This document shows, one piece after another, positions 10,039 to 17,830 of a stretch of 64,000 nucleotides of DNA. The notes under the pieces were generated by a model. That model was not told the DNA's origin. It did no database searches and saw nothing but the letters and a program-made list of their open reading frames with translations. How positions within the stretch are numbered: position 1 is the first letter of the stretch; every line of letters starts with the position of its first letter. The position numbers were made by a program, and so were the translations under genes. This DNA comes from Parasphingorhabdus litoris DSM 22379 (GTDB taxonomy: Bacteria > Pseudomonadota > Alphaproteobacteria > Sphingomonadales > Sphingomonadaceae), in contig NZ_CP086727.1 in assembly GCF_020906275.1 (NCBI RefSeq), positions 1,984,001 to 2,048,000 of the forward strand. The letters are read 5' to 3'.

Positions 10039-10809
10039 TTAAATTCCTAGAGCGCCACGGATTGTCGCAACAGCCGCAACTAGAGCGGTAGTTAGATTAA
10101 ATTTCGGATGGCTGAGGATTCGGTCAATAATAGATACATCGGGTTCTGTCATTTCACATACTGCTACGAGCGCATCGCTGAGATTCTTAAGGTCCTGACT
10201 ATCAGAATTACTTTCAAATCGTGTTTCATATATCAATTCCCGCAACCTTTTAGCGCCATCCTTTATCTCCCTAATAACAGCTGCATCCGCCAAGAATATT
10301 TTCCTGCCAGTCCACATGGAGCTATCTTGAGAGGAAAAAATATCAGTTCTGGAAGTTGCGGACGATACCGATTTCTGATTTGACGTTCGAGGATTAAGCA
10401 TTCCTTCGGACGCCATGGCTAAAGGAGATGAAAATCCCCTATCGTTAGTTTGGTTTTCAACATCCAATTCTTGCCCTGCGGTGCTGTCAGGGGCCATTGG
10501 AATATTATCCACTGCTCTTTTGTACACATCGGCATAGTTGATACTCGAAGAAGCCCTATTTTGTCCTCGAGCTGTGATACGATATGATGGATTTGTTGTA
10601 TCAATTCTTGCGTGGTTGATCTCAAGCCAACCAAACTCCTGTAACTCTTTAACAAAGTCGGACATAGAAATATGATCTGGAAGCGTCAGGCCCTGTTCTT
10701 TTAAACAAGTTTCGATTTCTGGAACAGTGGAAAAGGCTCCGGGTTGATCGTCGTCAAGTTTATTGAGATGCCTTACCAGCGCTTCGCCAATTTCAATTAT
10801 CTCGCTCAC
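10039..10809 (-). CDS. Unknown protein directly coupled to carB
   Basis: I do not recognise this 256-residue protein. Residues 1-85 look like a winged-helix fold: helices around LVRHLNKLD and VPEIETCLKEQG, a third helix MSDFVKELQEFGW, and a wing-like LEINHARIDTTNPSYRITARGQNRA. Residues 85-165 are Ser/Thr/Asn-rich and probably disordered. The C-terminal 90 residues are helical (AAVIREIKDGAKRLRELIYE, DLKNLSDALVAVCEMTEPD) with a hydrophobic end (TTALVAAVATIRGALGI). The start is GTG, overlapping by four bases the stop of a small upstream reading frame; the stop abuts the carB ATG. Base composition looks more AT-rich than carB, consistent with a late insertion into the car locus. Regulatory, toxin/defence or neutral roles are all open. 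Confidence 0.75.
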   Translation of the reverse strand: MSEIIEIGEALVRHLNKLDDDQPGAFSTVPEIETCLKEQGLTLPDHISMSDFVKELQEFGWLEINHARIDTTNPSYRITARGQNRASSSINYADVYKRAVDNIPMAPDSTAGQELDVENQTNDRGFSSPLAMASEGMLNPRTSNQKSVSSATSRTDIFSSQDSSMWTGRKIFLADAAVIREIKDGAKRLRELIYETRFESNSDSQDLKNLSDALVAVCEMTEPDVSIIDRILSHPKFNLTTALVAAVATIRGALGI

Positions 10810-10927
10810 ACTAATTCCCCAACAAGCTTCTGGGACAGATCAAAGCCATAATGCAATTCCAAGCCGGTTTCGGGGTGAAAATTAACGCCCATTCCCACGC
10901 CAGATAGGCGGGATCAATATTACTCAT
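10806..10927 (-). pseudogene. Mini-gene (~40 codons) apparently broken by a one-base deletion
   Basis: An ATG at 10927 preceded by AAGGA starts MSNIDPAYLAWE, then the frame runs into unlikely sequence and stops at 10811-10813. The frame shifted by one continues with MGVNFHPETGLELHYG and on to KLVGELV, and its TGA (10806-10808) overlaps the GTG start of the following gene, as expected for a coupled operon gene. Adding one A at about 10892 would restore a single 40-residue protein with good codons and perfect coupling. So this is either a recent frameshift, a sequencing error, or two separate tiny frames (the second could start at ATG 10892). Function unknown. Confidence 0.5.
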
Positions 10928-10958
10928 CTCTCCCGTTCCTTCATATTTCTCGCAAAAT

Positions 10959-10995
10959 AAAAGCCCTCCCCGCCAGTTTGACGGAAAGAGCTTTT
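10959..10995 (-). terminator. Stem-loop with T-rich tail between the lipoprotein gene and the carB unit
   Basis: AAAAGC (10959-10964) pairs with GCTTTT (10990-10995); inside are a two-base-pair and a three-base-pair helix (CCG with CGG) closing a CCAGTTTGA loop. On the minus strand the stem is followed by TTTTATTTTGC. This is 21 bases after the lipoprotein stop codon and fits a weak intrinsic terminator. Only about 31 bases separate it from the next start codon, leaving little room for a separate promoter, so partial read-through or attenuation of carB expression is possible. Confidence 0.5.
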
Positions 10996-11015
10996 AAATA
11001 ATGATATTTTTGGGA

Positions 11016-11300
11016 TTATTCCGCCGCTGATGAATCCTCCGCGCTGGGCAGTCCGTCCGTCAACATGTCGCTCACCATTTCGCTGGCGCAGGCCTGCATG
11101 CTGCCCATCATGGCTTTTTCCGCATCCGCGACATTGGCGTCCTCGGGAATATCCTTGGTCATGCAGGTGCAGAGTTTTTCGGGGTCCACGGAGCCCGGGA
11201 AGCTGTCGGCTTGCTTCATGCACTCGGTCATTGCTTGTTCTTTGACAGGGGTGCAGGCCGCGAACAGAATCGTGGCCGAAATTACGAGAAATTTCCGCAT
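11016..11300 (-). CDS. Small cysteine-containing lipoprotein
   Basis: The 94-residue product starts with a lipoprotein signal peptide, MRKFLVISATILFAAC, whose lipobox LFAAC predicts lipidation of Cys16. The mature part has several cysteines (TECMKQ, LCTCMTKD, ACASEM) and is otherwise acidic and helical, ending in Ser/Ala/Glu. The start at 11300 is chosen because AAGGA lies nine bases upstream and it begins the signal peptide; the frame is open further upstream to 11381 but that would spoil the signal. No family is recognised. It lies between carA and the carB unit on the same strand and is probably expressed with or after carA. Confidence 0.75.
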   Translation of the reverse strand: MRKFLVISATILFAACTPVKEQAMTECMKQADSFPGSVDPEKLCTCMTKDIPEDANVADAEKAMMGSMQACASEMVSDMLTDGLPSAEDSSAAE

Positions 11301-11477
11301 TCTTATTTTCCTTAAAATTTGCGTAGATCTCATCACATAGAAAATGTGAAGTGAACGGCACGAACCCTGCACGGTTCCCATCGCAAGTTTTAAGGTGGTT
11401 TGTCACTATTTGAATTTTACTTTTCCGGCCAATTTTGCGTTATTTGCATGATTCATGTTTGCTTTTTACAATCCTGG

Positions 11478-12671
11478 TCACTTCAGCATGTCGACAAATT
11501 TCTGGAACAGATAAAAACTGTCCTGCGGTCCAGGGCTCGCCTCGGGATGATATTGCACACCAAATGCCCGCTTACCGGCGATGCTGATGCCGCAATTGCT
11601 GCCGTCGAATAGGCTTTTGTGAGTTTCCACAATCGTATCGGGTAGCGTTTCGCTGTCTACCGCAAAGCCATGGTTCATCGATGTGATCTCAACCAGTCCC
11701 CTTCCTCCATCGGCGCTGTCATCCCAATCGCCGCCAACCCGTTGCACGGGATGATTGGCACCGCGATGCCCTTGAAACATTTTGACTGTTTTTGCACCGG
11801 CAGCGAGTGCCAACATTTGATGCCCCAGGCAGATGCCGAAAATCGGTATGTCCTTGTCGAGCAGTGCCTTAATCACCGGAGCCGCATATTCGCCGGTCGC
11901 CGCTGGATCGCCCGGACCATTGGATAAAAACACGCCTGCTGGCTCCAATGCCAATACGTCCTCAAGCGAGGTTTGTGCTGGAACAACAGTAACTTCTGCG
12001 CCAGCTTTCACAAGATTTCTGAAGATATTACGCTTGGCGCCAAAGTCCATTGCTACGACATGCGGTCGTGTCTCCATTTCATCCAGTGGTGCATAACCAT
12101 GACCCAGTCGCCAGATACCGCTATCCCAGATCTTTGTCTGATGCCCGGTTACTTCGATGGCCAAATCCATACCTTCAAGCCCGGCCCAATCGCGCGCCTT
12201 GGTGAGCAGGTCATCAATATCAAACTGACCATCAGGATCATGTGCAATCACCGCGTTGGGAGCACCGGCTTCTCTGATCCGGCGTGTCAAAGCCCGTGTG
12301 TCGACACCAGACAGCCCAATCCGTCCCTGATCCACCATCCATTGGTCAAAGGGCTTGCTGTTCCGAAAATTGCTGGGTTCAGTAACGTCTTCGCGAACGA
12401 TGCAACCCAAAGCATGTGGGGTATCGGCTTCCACATCTTCATCATTCGTTCCTACGTTCCCGATATGGGGAAATGTGAAAGTCACGATTTGCCCTGCATA
12501 GCTAGGGTCCGTCATCACTTCTTGATAACCGGTCATCGCAGTATTGAAGCATACTTCACCGACCGCAGAGCCAGTCGCGCCAAAGCCCCTGCCCCAAATC
12601 ACACTACCATCGGCCAAAACCAATATCCCAGTGGCGCCCTTGGGAGCTGCGGGGATGCTGGTGTCGGTCAT
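11478..12671 (-). CDS. carA: Carbamoyl-phosphate synthase small subunit (glutamine amidotransferase)
   Basis: The product, 397 residues from the start at 12671, hydrolyses glutamine and channels ammonia to CarB. The N-terminal domain contains GEVCFNTAMTGYQEVMTDPSY, the CarA signature. The class I amidotransferase domain has the nucleophile elbow GICLGHQML and the catalytic His-Glu in YHPEASPGP. Starts at 12686, 12677 and 12671 are all in frame. The last is preferred because GAGGA sits eight bases before it; that GAGGA overlaps the 12686 ATG codons and would be too close to the 12677 ATG. carA is not adjacent to carB: a lipoprotein, a broken mini-gene and an unknown gene intervene. It is divergent from yqeY. 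Confidence 0.96.
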   Translation of the reverse strand: MTDTSIPAAPKGATGILVLADGSVIWGRGFGATGSAVGEVCFNTAMTGYQEVMTDPSYAGQIVTFTFPHIGNVGTNDEDVEADTPHALGCIVREDVTEPSNFRNSKPFDQWMVDQGRIGLSGVDTRALTRRIREAGAPNAVIAHDPDGQFDIDDLLTKARDWAGLEGMDLAIEVTGHQTKIWDSGIWRLGHGYAPLDEMETRPHVVAMDFGAKRNIFRNLVKAGAEVTVVPAQTSLEDVLALEPAGVFLSNGPGDPAATGEYAAPVIKALLDKDIPIFGICLGHQMLALAAGAKTVKMFQGHRGANHPVQRVGGDWDDSADGGRGLVEITSMNHGFAVDSETLPDTIVETHKSLFDGSNCGISIAGKRAFGVQYHPEASPGPQDSFYLFQKFVDMLK

Positions 12672-12824
12672 GGGCATTTTCCTCATCTTTGGCGGGAACC
12701 TTCATGCTCCTGCGCTTCAAGCAAATTTCGCCGTGCCTAGGTGTAGTTTTTTACCGCCACAATCTATGAAAAAAAATAAGTTGCGGCTATGTTGGTAGCT
12801 TATTCCAAAATTACGGGGAACGCT

Positions 12825-13289
12825 ATGATTCGCATTGGGATTCGCGATACCGTGAAAGCGGCACAAATTGCAGCCATGAAGGCCGGCGACAAGGATCGCA
12901 CCGCGGCGACGCGCGCCATGCTGGCGAAGATCAAGGACAAGGATATCGAGCTGCGAACCAAAGATAGCAAGCTTGATGACGATGTCATGGTGACCGACGT
13001 GCTCCAGAAAATGGCGAAGCAGCGGCGCGAATCGATTGAGATGTTCGAATCAGGTGGTCGCCAAGAGCTGGCCAAGGGTGAGAAGATGGAACTTGCCGTG
13101 ATCGAGGAATTCCTGCCCGCTCAGTTGAGTGAAGCCGATACGGCAAAATTGATTGATGGTATCAAGACAGAGCTCGGCGCAGAATCAATGAAAGACATGG
13201 GCCGTGTGATGGCGGAGCTAAAATCCCGTCATGGCAGCGAAATCGACATGAGCAAGGCCAGTGGTCTGGTGAAGGCGGCGCTGTCTTAA
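12825..13289 (+). CDS. GatB/YqeY domain protein
   Basis: The 154-residue protein is a stand-alone GatB/YqeY-domain protein. The N-terminal helix (RDTVKAAQIAAMKAGDKDRTAATRAMLAKIKDKDIELR) and the typical MKMELAVIEEFLPAQLSEAD-like middle (EKMELAVIEEFLPAQLSE) are clear. In amidotransferase GatB this domain helps bind tRNA; the role of the free protein is not established. The start at 12825 is chosen for the GGGGA site seven bases upstream and the match to family length; the frame is open back to 12789. It is the first gene of the yqeY-dnaG-rpoD series, where many proteobacteria have rpsU instead. Confidence 0.9.
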   Translation: MIRIGIRDTVKAAQIAAMKAGDKDRTAATRAMLAKIKDKDIELRTKDSKLDDDVMVTDVLQKMAKQRRESIEMFESGGRQELAKGEKMELAVIEEFLPAQLSEADTAKLIDGIKTELGAESMKDMGRVMAELKSRHGSEIDMSKASGLVKAALS

Positions 13290-13292
13290 AAT

Positions 13293-13326
13293 TCCCCTCC
13301 CGCCCGCGGGAGGGGTTAGGGGTGGG
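13293..13326 (+). repeat. Left inverted repeat (REP-like palindrome)
   Basis: CCCCTCCCGC and GCGGGAGGGG form a perfect 10-bp stem with a CC spacer, followed by TTAGGGGTGGG. It begins three bases after the yqeY stop codon. Without a T-run it is not a classic terminator, though the stem is strong. Confidence 0.85.
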
Positions 13327-13343
13327 ATTGAAAAGAAATCGCA

Positions 13344-13733
13344 GTGGTAACTTTCAAACATAGAGATACCCATCGCGCTCGATCCTTGCGCAAAGAGGCG
13401 ACACTGGCAGAACGTGAACTTTGGAAATATTTGAACAAACGCCAAGTCAAAGGTTATAAATTCAGTAGGCAGATGCCTGTCGGACCATATTTCGCAGATT
13501 TTCTTTGTCGTGAAATCAATCTTATAATCGAAATCGATGGTTATTCTCACGACCCGCAACAAGACTATGATGATCGCCGAACAAGACTTTTGGAAGCAAA
13601 TGGCTATCATGTAATTCGATTTTCCAATCGGGAAATCATGAGCAATATTGAGGGTGTCTTGGAACATATTGGGTTGGTTTTGGAAGATATGCCCACCCCT
13701 AGCCCCTCCCCCAGGCGGGAGGGGAACAGATGA
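13344..13733 (+). CDS. DUF559 domain endonuclease-like protein
   Basis: The 129-residue product belongs to DUF559, proteins related to very-short-patch repair (Vsr) and other restriction-like nucleases. Visible are RKEATLAERELWKYL (15-30), GYKFSRQMPVGPYFADFL (37-54) and the PD-(D/E)XK-like core LIIEIDGYSH (60-69) with Asp52 and Glu63-x-Asp65, then the helix DDRRTRLLEANGYHVIRFSN. Its last 13 residues (PTPSPSPRREGNR) are encoded by the right-hand inverted repeat. It starts with GTG at 13344 and its TGA overlaps the dnaG ATG by four bases. DUF559 genes are scattered singly in many genomes and are often associated with such repeats; their role is not settled. Insertion here separates yqeY from dnaG. 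Confidence 0.88.
   Translation: MVTFKHRDTHRARSLRKEATLAERELWKYLNKRQVKGYKFSRQMPVGPYFADFLCREINLIIEIDGYSHDPQQDYDDRRTRLLEANGYHVIRFSNREIMSNIEGVLEHIGLVLEDMPTPSPSPRREGNR
13692..13725 (-). repeat. Right inverted repeat; also supplies the dnaG ribosome binding site
   Basis: This is the inverted partner of the repeat at 13293-13326, differing at three positions. It encodes the end of the DUF559 protein and its GGGAGGGGA end lies four bases before the dnaG ATG at 13730, so it provides the dnaG Shine-Dalgarno sequence. The stem (CCCCTCCC with GGGAGGGG) would partly hide that site in the mRNA. Confidence 0.85.
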
Positions 13734-15598
13734 CTCTCTCCCCCCAATGGCTTGATGAACTGCGCAGCCGGACCACCTTGTCCACACTAATCGGCCGGAC
13801 GGTCAAGATCCAGAAAGCAGGACGCGAGTTCAAGGCCTGTTGTCCTTTTCACAATGAGAAAACGCCTAGCTTTACGATCAATGACGAAAAAGGTTTCTAC
13901 CATTGCTTCGGCTGCGGTGCCCACGGAGATGCGATCCGGTGGATGACGGACCAACGCGGTCTCAGCTTCATGGATGCGGTGAAGGATCTCGCGGCCGAAG
14001 CCCAGATGGAAGTCCCTGCTCCCGATCCGCGCGCTGCACAGCGGCAAGAAGCCAGAGCGACCCTACATGACGTCATGGCGGCAGCGCAGGACTGGTTTGT
14101 CACGCAATTCAACGGCATTGAGGGCATGGCCGCTCGGGAATATCTGAAAAACCGTGGTATTTCGGAAAAAATAATCCGCGAATTTGGCTTTGGTTTCGCT
14201 CCGGACTCACGTGGTCGGCTCAAGGAAGCTCTTTCGGCTCATGGAGTCGATCAGCTGGTTGAGGCCGGCCTGCTCATCAAGGTTGACGATCGTGATCCCT
14301 ATGATCGCTTTCGCGGCCGACTGATGATTCCCATCCGCGATCCACGGGGGCGGGTTATTGCCTTTGGTGGCCGGATATTAGGTGATGGAGAGCCCAAATA
14401 TCTCAATTCTCCCGATACGCCTTTGTTTGATAAAGGACGCACGCTCTACAATCTTGACAAAGCTTCTCCGGCTTCCCGCCAAACCGGACGGATATTGGTC
14501 GTGGAAGGATATATGGATGCCATTGCCTTGGCGCAGGCTGGCTTCGAGGATGTCGTAGCACCATTGGGCACCGCGCTCACCGAACATCAGATAGAACGCA
14601 TCTGGAAAATGGTCGAAGCGCCTATTCTTTGCTTCGATGGTGACAATGCTGGCCAAAAAGCGGCCATGCGGGCTGCCTTGCGGGCTTTACCTATATTGCG
14701 CCCGTCCCATAGCCTCAATTTCATCGCGCTGCCTGCAGGACAAGACCCAGATGATCTGCTGCGATCCGAAGGGCCACAAGCATTTGCTGCTCTAATCGAG
14801 CGACCACAAATGCTCGGTGACAAGATTTGGCAAGCCGAGTTCGAGGCTGAACCGCTAAACTCTCCGGAGACCAAAGCGGGCCTGAAAAAACGTTTGTCTG
14901 ATCATGTCCGCGACATTGCTGATCAAGATATTGCGCAACATTATCGACAGGATTTTCAAGAAAGATATGAAAATACCTTTTTCGCAAAGCGTGATAATCG
15001 CTCGCCACAGCGAAAATTTGCGCGATCAAAAAGCGGTTTCAATTCCCAATATGTTTCGTTCAAGCCTATGGACGATACAAAGTCCGTTTTGATCGATGGC
15101 CATGACCTGCGTATTGCAAAAGCGATTTTGGGCGGTCTGATCCGTCACCCTTCCCAGATTTCCAAGCATTTTGAAGAACTAACCGTGCTGCGCCTGGCCG
15201 ATTCGCAGATGCAGGCATTGCTGTCCGAACTAATTCGTGCCGCTATGCGTAAAGAAATGCTTGATATGCAGGGCCTTCTTACCATATTGGAACAGACAGA
15301 TTGTTATAATGTCGCAAAAGGGCTGTTACGGGCCGATGCGCTGAATTTCTCTTTCAACCGCAAACTGCCAGATCCTGCCCCGTCAGATTATGTCGAACGG
15401 GCGCAAAATGATTTGGCGGAAGCGATAAAAGTGATCACAGCGCGCCCTGGACTGGAAGCAGCTTTGGCAGAAGCAACACGGCGAGTGCAGGATAATCTTG
15501 ATGAAGAAAGCTATGCAGAACAGCAGAGACTGCGTCAGGCAAAGCAGGAATTTCATGAGCGGTTAGTAGAGCTAACGCAGATTGACGACATCGTGTGA
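13730..15598 (+). CDS. dnaG: DNA primase
   Basis: The 622-residue enzyme synthesises RNA primers at the replication fork. The N-terminal CHC2 zinc finger is visible (CPFHNEKTPSF...FYHCFGCG, ligands Cys38, His41, Cys59, Cys62). The catalytic core follows, with the Toprim domain containing VVEGYMDAIALAQAG and the acidic FDGDNAGQKAA. The C-terminal third is the variable helicase-interacting region. The ATG overlaps the DUF559 stop codon and the ribosome site lies in the repeat, so primase translation now depends on the inserted cassette. rpoD follows after 49 bases. Confidence 0.97.
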   Translation: MTLSPQWLDELRSRTTLSTLIGRTVKIQKAGREFKACCPFHNEKTPSFTINDEKGFYHCFGCGAHGDAIRWMTDQRGLSFMDAVKDLAAEAQMEVPAPDPRAAQRQEARATLHDVMAAAQDWFVTQFNGIEGMAAREYLKNRGISEKIIREFGFGFAPDSRGRLKEALSAHGVDQLVEAGLLIKVDDRDPYDRFRGRLMIPIRDPRGRVIAFGGRILGDGEPKYLNSPDTPLFDKGRTLYNLDKASPASRQTGRILVVEGYMDAIALAQAGFEDVVAPLGTALTEHQIERIWKMVEAPILCFDGDNAGQKAAMRAALRALPILRPSHSLNFIALPAGQDPDDLLRSEGPQAFAALIERPQMLGDKIWQAEFEAEPLNSPETKAGLKKRLSDHVRDIADQDIAQHYRQDFQERYENTFFAKRDNRSPQRKFARSKSGFNSQYVSFKPMDDTKSVLIDGHDLRIAKAILGGLIRHPSQISKHFEELTVLRLADSQMQALLSELIRAAMRKEMLDMQGLLTILEQTDCYNVAKGLLRADALNFSFNRKLPDPAPSDYVERAQNDLAEAIKVITARPGLEAALAEATRRVQDNLDEESYAEQQRLRQAKQEFHERLVELTQIDDIV

Positions 15599-15647
15599 AT
15601 TGTGTGAACTTTGAAGATTAGTTTTTTTAAATTAGGGGCCTTGAAAC

Positions 15648-17672
15648 TTGGCAAGTAAAGCAAAAAAATCAGCAGCAGCCGAAGACGCTCCGCTCATTGA
15701 TATGAACGGCTCAGCGGTCAAAAAACTTCTCACGAAGGCAAAGAAACGCGGCTACCTTACTTATGATGAGCTGAACGCCGCCCTCCCGCAGGACCAGATG
15801 TCCAGTGAGCAAATTGAAGATGTCATGTCGTCTATCTCTGACATGGGCGTCAAAATTGTGGAAAATGACGATGAAGCTGCCGAAGAAATGGGCGGTGATG
15901 AAGTCGAATCCATCGACGGTTCCGATAAAGATAAAAAGACGGCTGCGGCCGCAGCGCCCAAAAAAGCGGCTGGTGACCGAACGGATGATCCGGTGCGTAT
16001 GTACCTTCGCGAAATGGGTGCCGTTGAGCTGCTCAGCCGCGAAGGTGAAATTGCTATTGCCAAGCGTATTGAGGCTGGCCGCGATACGATGATCTGGGGC
16101 CTGTGCGAGAGCCCGACAACGTTTAATGCCATTATCGAATGGTCTACGGCGCTTAACGACGGTGAAATGCAGCTGCGCGAGATACTTGATCTCGATGCCA
16201 TGCTTTCCAAAGATCCTGTCCCGGAAAACTTGGAAGACGAAGACGATGATGACGGGGAAATCAGCGAAAAAACGGCTGGCCCTTCATTCAAGGATGATGA
16301 CGAAGTCGAAGATGAACCTGAAGCCGCAGAAGGCGAAGGAGATGATGAAGACGAGTTGACCGAGCGCCGTACCAAGCGCGTCGTCGAAGAAGAGGAAGAG
16401 GATAACACCCTGTCCCTCGCTCAGATGGAAGAAGCGCTCAAACCAGAAGCTTTGGAAAAATTCGCAACCATCACATCTGTGTTCAAAAAATTCTCCAAGC
16501 TTCAGAACACCCGGATGGAAGCCTTTGCCGTTGGTGATGATTTTCCCGCTGCATCAGAGAAAAAATACCATAACTTACGCGAAGAATTGACCGCCTTGGT
16601 TGAAAGCGTACAGTTTCACGCCAACAAAATCGAATTTCTGGTCGATCAACTTTACTCGTTCAACCGCCGCCTGACGGCTCTTGGCGGCCAGATGCTGCGC
16701 CTTGCAGAGCGGCATAAAGTTCCGCGCCGTGCCTTTTTGGAAGGCTATATCGGCCATGAACTCGACGATGGCTGGCTCGCCAGCATGGCGAAGACGGACA
16801 AGAAATGGGCCGCTTTTGCAGAGAAAGAAGCCGTGTCTGTTGAACGGATTCGCGCCGAAATTTCAGACATATCAGCCGCAACTGGTACTTCGCTGGAAGA
16901 ATTCCGCCGTATCGTCAACATGGTACAAAAAGGTGAGCGCGAAGCCAGAATCGCCAAGAAAGAAATGGTGGAAGCCAATTTGCGGCTCGTTATTTCCATC
17001 GCCAAAAAATACACTAATCGTGGCTTGCAATTTCTCGACCTGATCCAGGAAGGCAATATTGGCCTTATGAAGGCGGTTGATAAGTTTGAATATCGCCGCG
17101 GGTATAAATTCTCGACCTACGCAACATGGTGGATTCGTCAGGCGATCACGCGGTCCATTGCGGATCAGGCACGGACGATTCGTATTCCGGTCCACATGAT
17201 CGAAACAATCAACAAGCTCGTCCGCACATCACGACAATTTCTGCATGAACAGGGCCGCGAACCAACGCCCGAAGAAATGGCAGAACGTCTGTCCATGCCA
17301 CTGGAAAAAGTGCGCAAGGTCATGAAAATTGCGAAAGAACCTATCAGCCTTGAAACGCCTATTGGGGATGAAGAAGACTCCCATCTGGGTGATTTCATTG
17401 AGGATAAGAACGCAATCATACCGGTTGACGCAGCTATTCAAGCGAATCTGAAGGAAACTGTTACACGGGTTCTGGCCAGCCTCACCCCTCGCGAAGAGCG
17501 CGTTTTGCGCATGCGTTTTGGTATTGGCATGAATACGGATCACACTTTGGAAGAAGTGGGACAGCAATTTAGTGTTACGCGCGAACGTATTCGTCAGATT
17601 GAAGCAAAAGCGCTGCGAAAGCTGAAACATCCAAGCCGCAGCCGTAAAATGCGCAGTTTTCTCGACCAATAA
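15648..17672 (+). CDS. rpoD: RNA polymerase primary sigma factor (sigma-70)
   Basis: The 674-residue protein is the housekeeping sigma factor. Region 1.1 is near residues 15-70; region 1.2 ([22 protein letters not shown]) follows at about 115. A long acidic stretch at about 185-255 lies in the non-conserved region. Regions 2 ([40 protein letters not shown]), 3 and 4 (region 4.2 [20 protein letters not shown]) are complete. The start is TTG at 15648 with AGGGG nine bases upstream; no better ATG starts the domain. A non-AUG start on rpoD is noteworthy and may limit synthesis. It ends the yqeY-DUF559-dnaG-rpoD cluster. Confidence 0.97.
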   Translation: MASKAKKSAAAEDAPLIDMNGSAVKKLLTKAKKRGYLTYDELNAALPQDQMSSEQIEDVMSSISDMGVKIVENDDEAAEEMGGDEVESIDGSDKDKKTAAAAAPKKAAGDRTDDPVRMYLREMGAVELLSREGEIAIAKRIEAGRDTMIWGLCESPTTFNAIIEWSTALNDGEMQLREILDLDAMLSKDPVPENLEDEDDDDGEISEKTAGPSFKDDDEVEDEPEAAEGEGDDEDELTERRTKRVVEEEEEDNTLSLAQMEEALKPEALEKFATITSVFKKFSKLQNTRMEAFAVGDDFPAASEKKYHNLREELTALVESVQFHANKIEFLVDQLYSFNRRLTALGGQMLRLAERHKVPRRAFLEGYIGHELDDGWLASMAKTDKKWAAFAEKEAVSVERIRAEISDISAATGTSLEEFRRIVNMVQKGEREARIAKKEMVEANLRLVISIAKKYTNRGLQFLDLIQEGNIGLMKAVDKFEYRRGYKFSTYATWWIRQAITRSIADQARTIRIPVHMIETINKLVRTSRQFLHEQGREPTPEEMAERLSMPLEKVRKVMKIAKEPISLETPIGDEEDSHLGDFIEDKNAIIPVDAAIQANLKETVTRVLASLTPREERVLRMRFGIGMNTDHTLEEVGQQFSVTRERIRQIEAKALRKLKHPSRSRKMRSFLDQ

Positions 17673-17738
17673 AGCCCGGTTTTTAAAGATTTCTAACTAT
17701 GGTTTGCACTTAGCTAACGCGGCGTAAACCGGGTCTTT
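17671..17738. repeat. Inverted repeat spanning the rpoD stop codon region
   Basis: AAAGCCCGGTTT at 17671-17682 can pair with AAACCGGGTCTTT at 17726-17738 (one unpaired base), enclosing about 43 bases. It could act as a 3' end structure of the rpoD transcript; there is no T-run directly after it, so an intrinsic terminator is not certain. Confidence 0.4.
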
Positions 17739-17830
17739 AGGTTTATGCATTAAATGCGGGTTTCGACTTTATTTGTTCGGCCTTTACGGGGCGGGCAAAT
17801 GACCAGCAACTCTAGTGTGATACGAGCGTA

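Larger units (their letters stand above)
13293..13725. mobile_element. Candidate cassette: DUF559 gene bounded by inverted repeats
   Basis: A 34-base element at 13293-13326 recurs inverted at 13692-13725 with 31 of 34 positions identical. Between them lies only the DUF559 gene. Each repeat is itself a hairpin (CCCCTCCCGC...GCGGGAGGGG type) followed by an outward-to-inward TAGGGGTGGG arm. The unit therefore looks like a REP-like, nuclease-carrying insertion between yqeY and dnaG. Whether it moves is not shown; no target-site duplication was identified. Confidence 0.4.

Noticed and set aside
10039..10809. Interruption of carB by the unknown gene
   Set aside because: carB is full length, starting MPKRTDIKS and complete to the C-terminal domain; the unknown gene lies between carA and carB, not inside.
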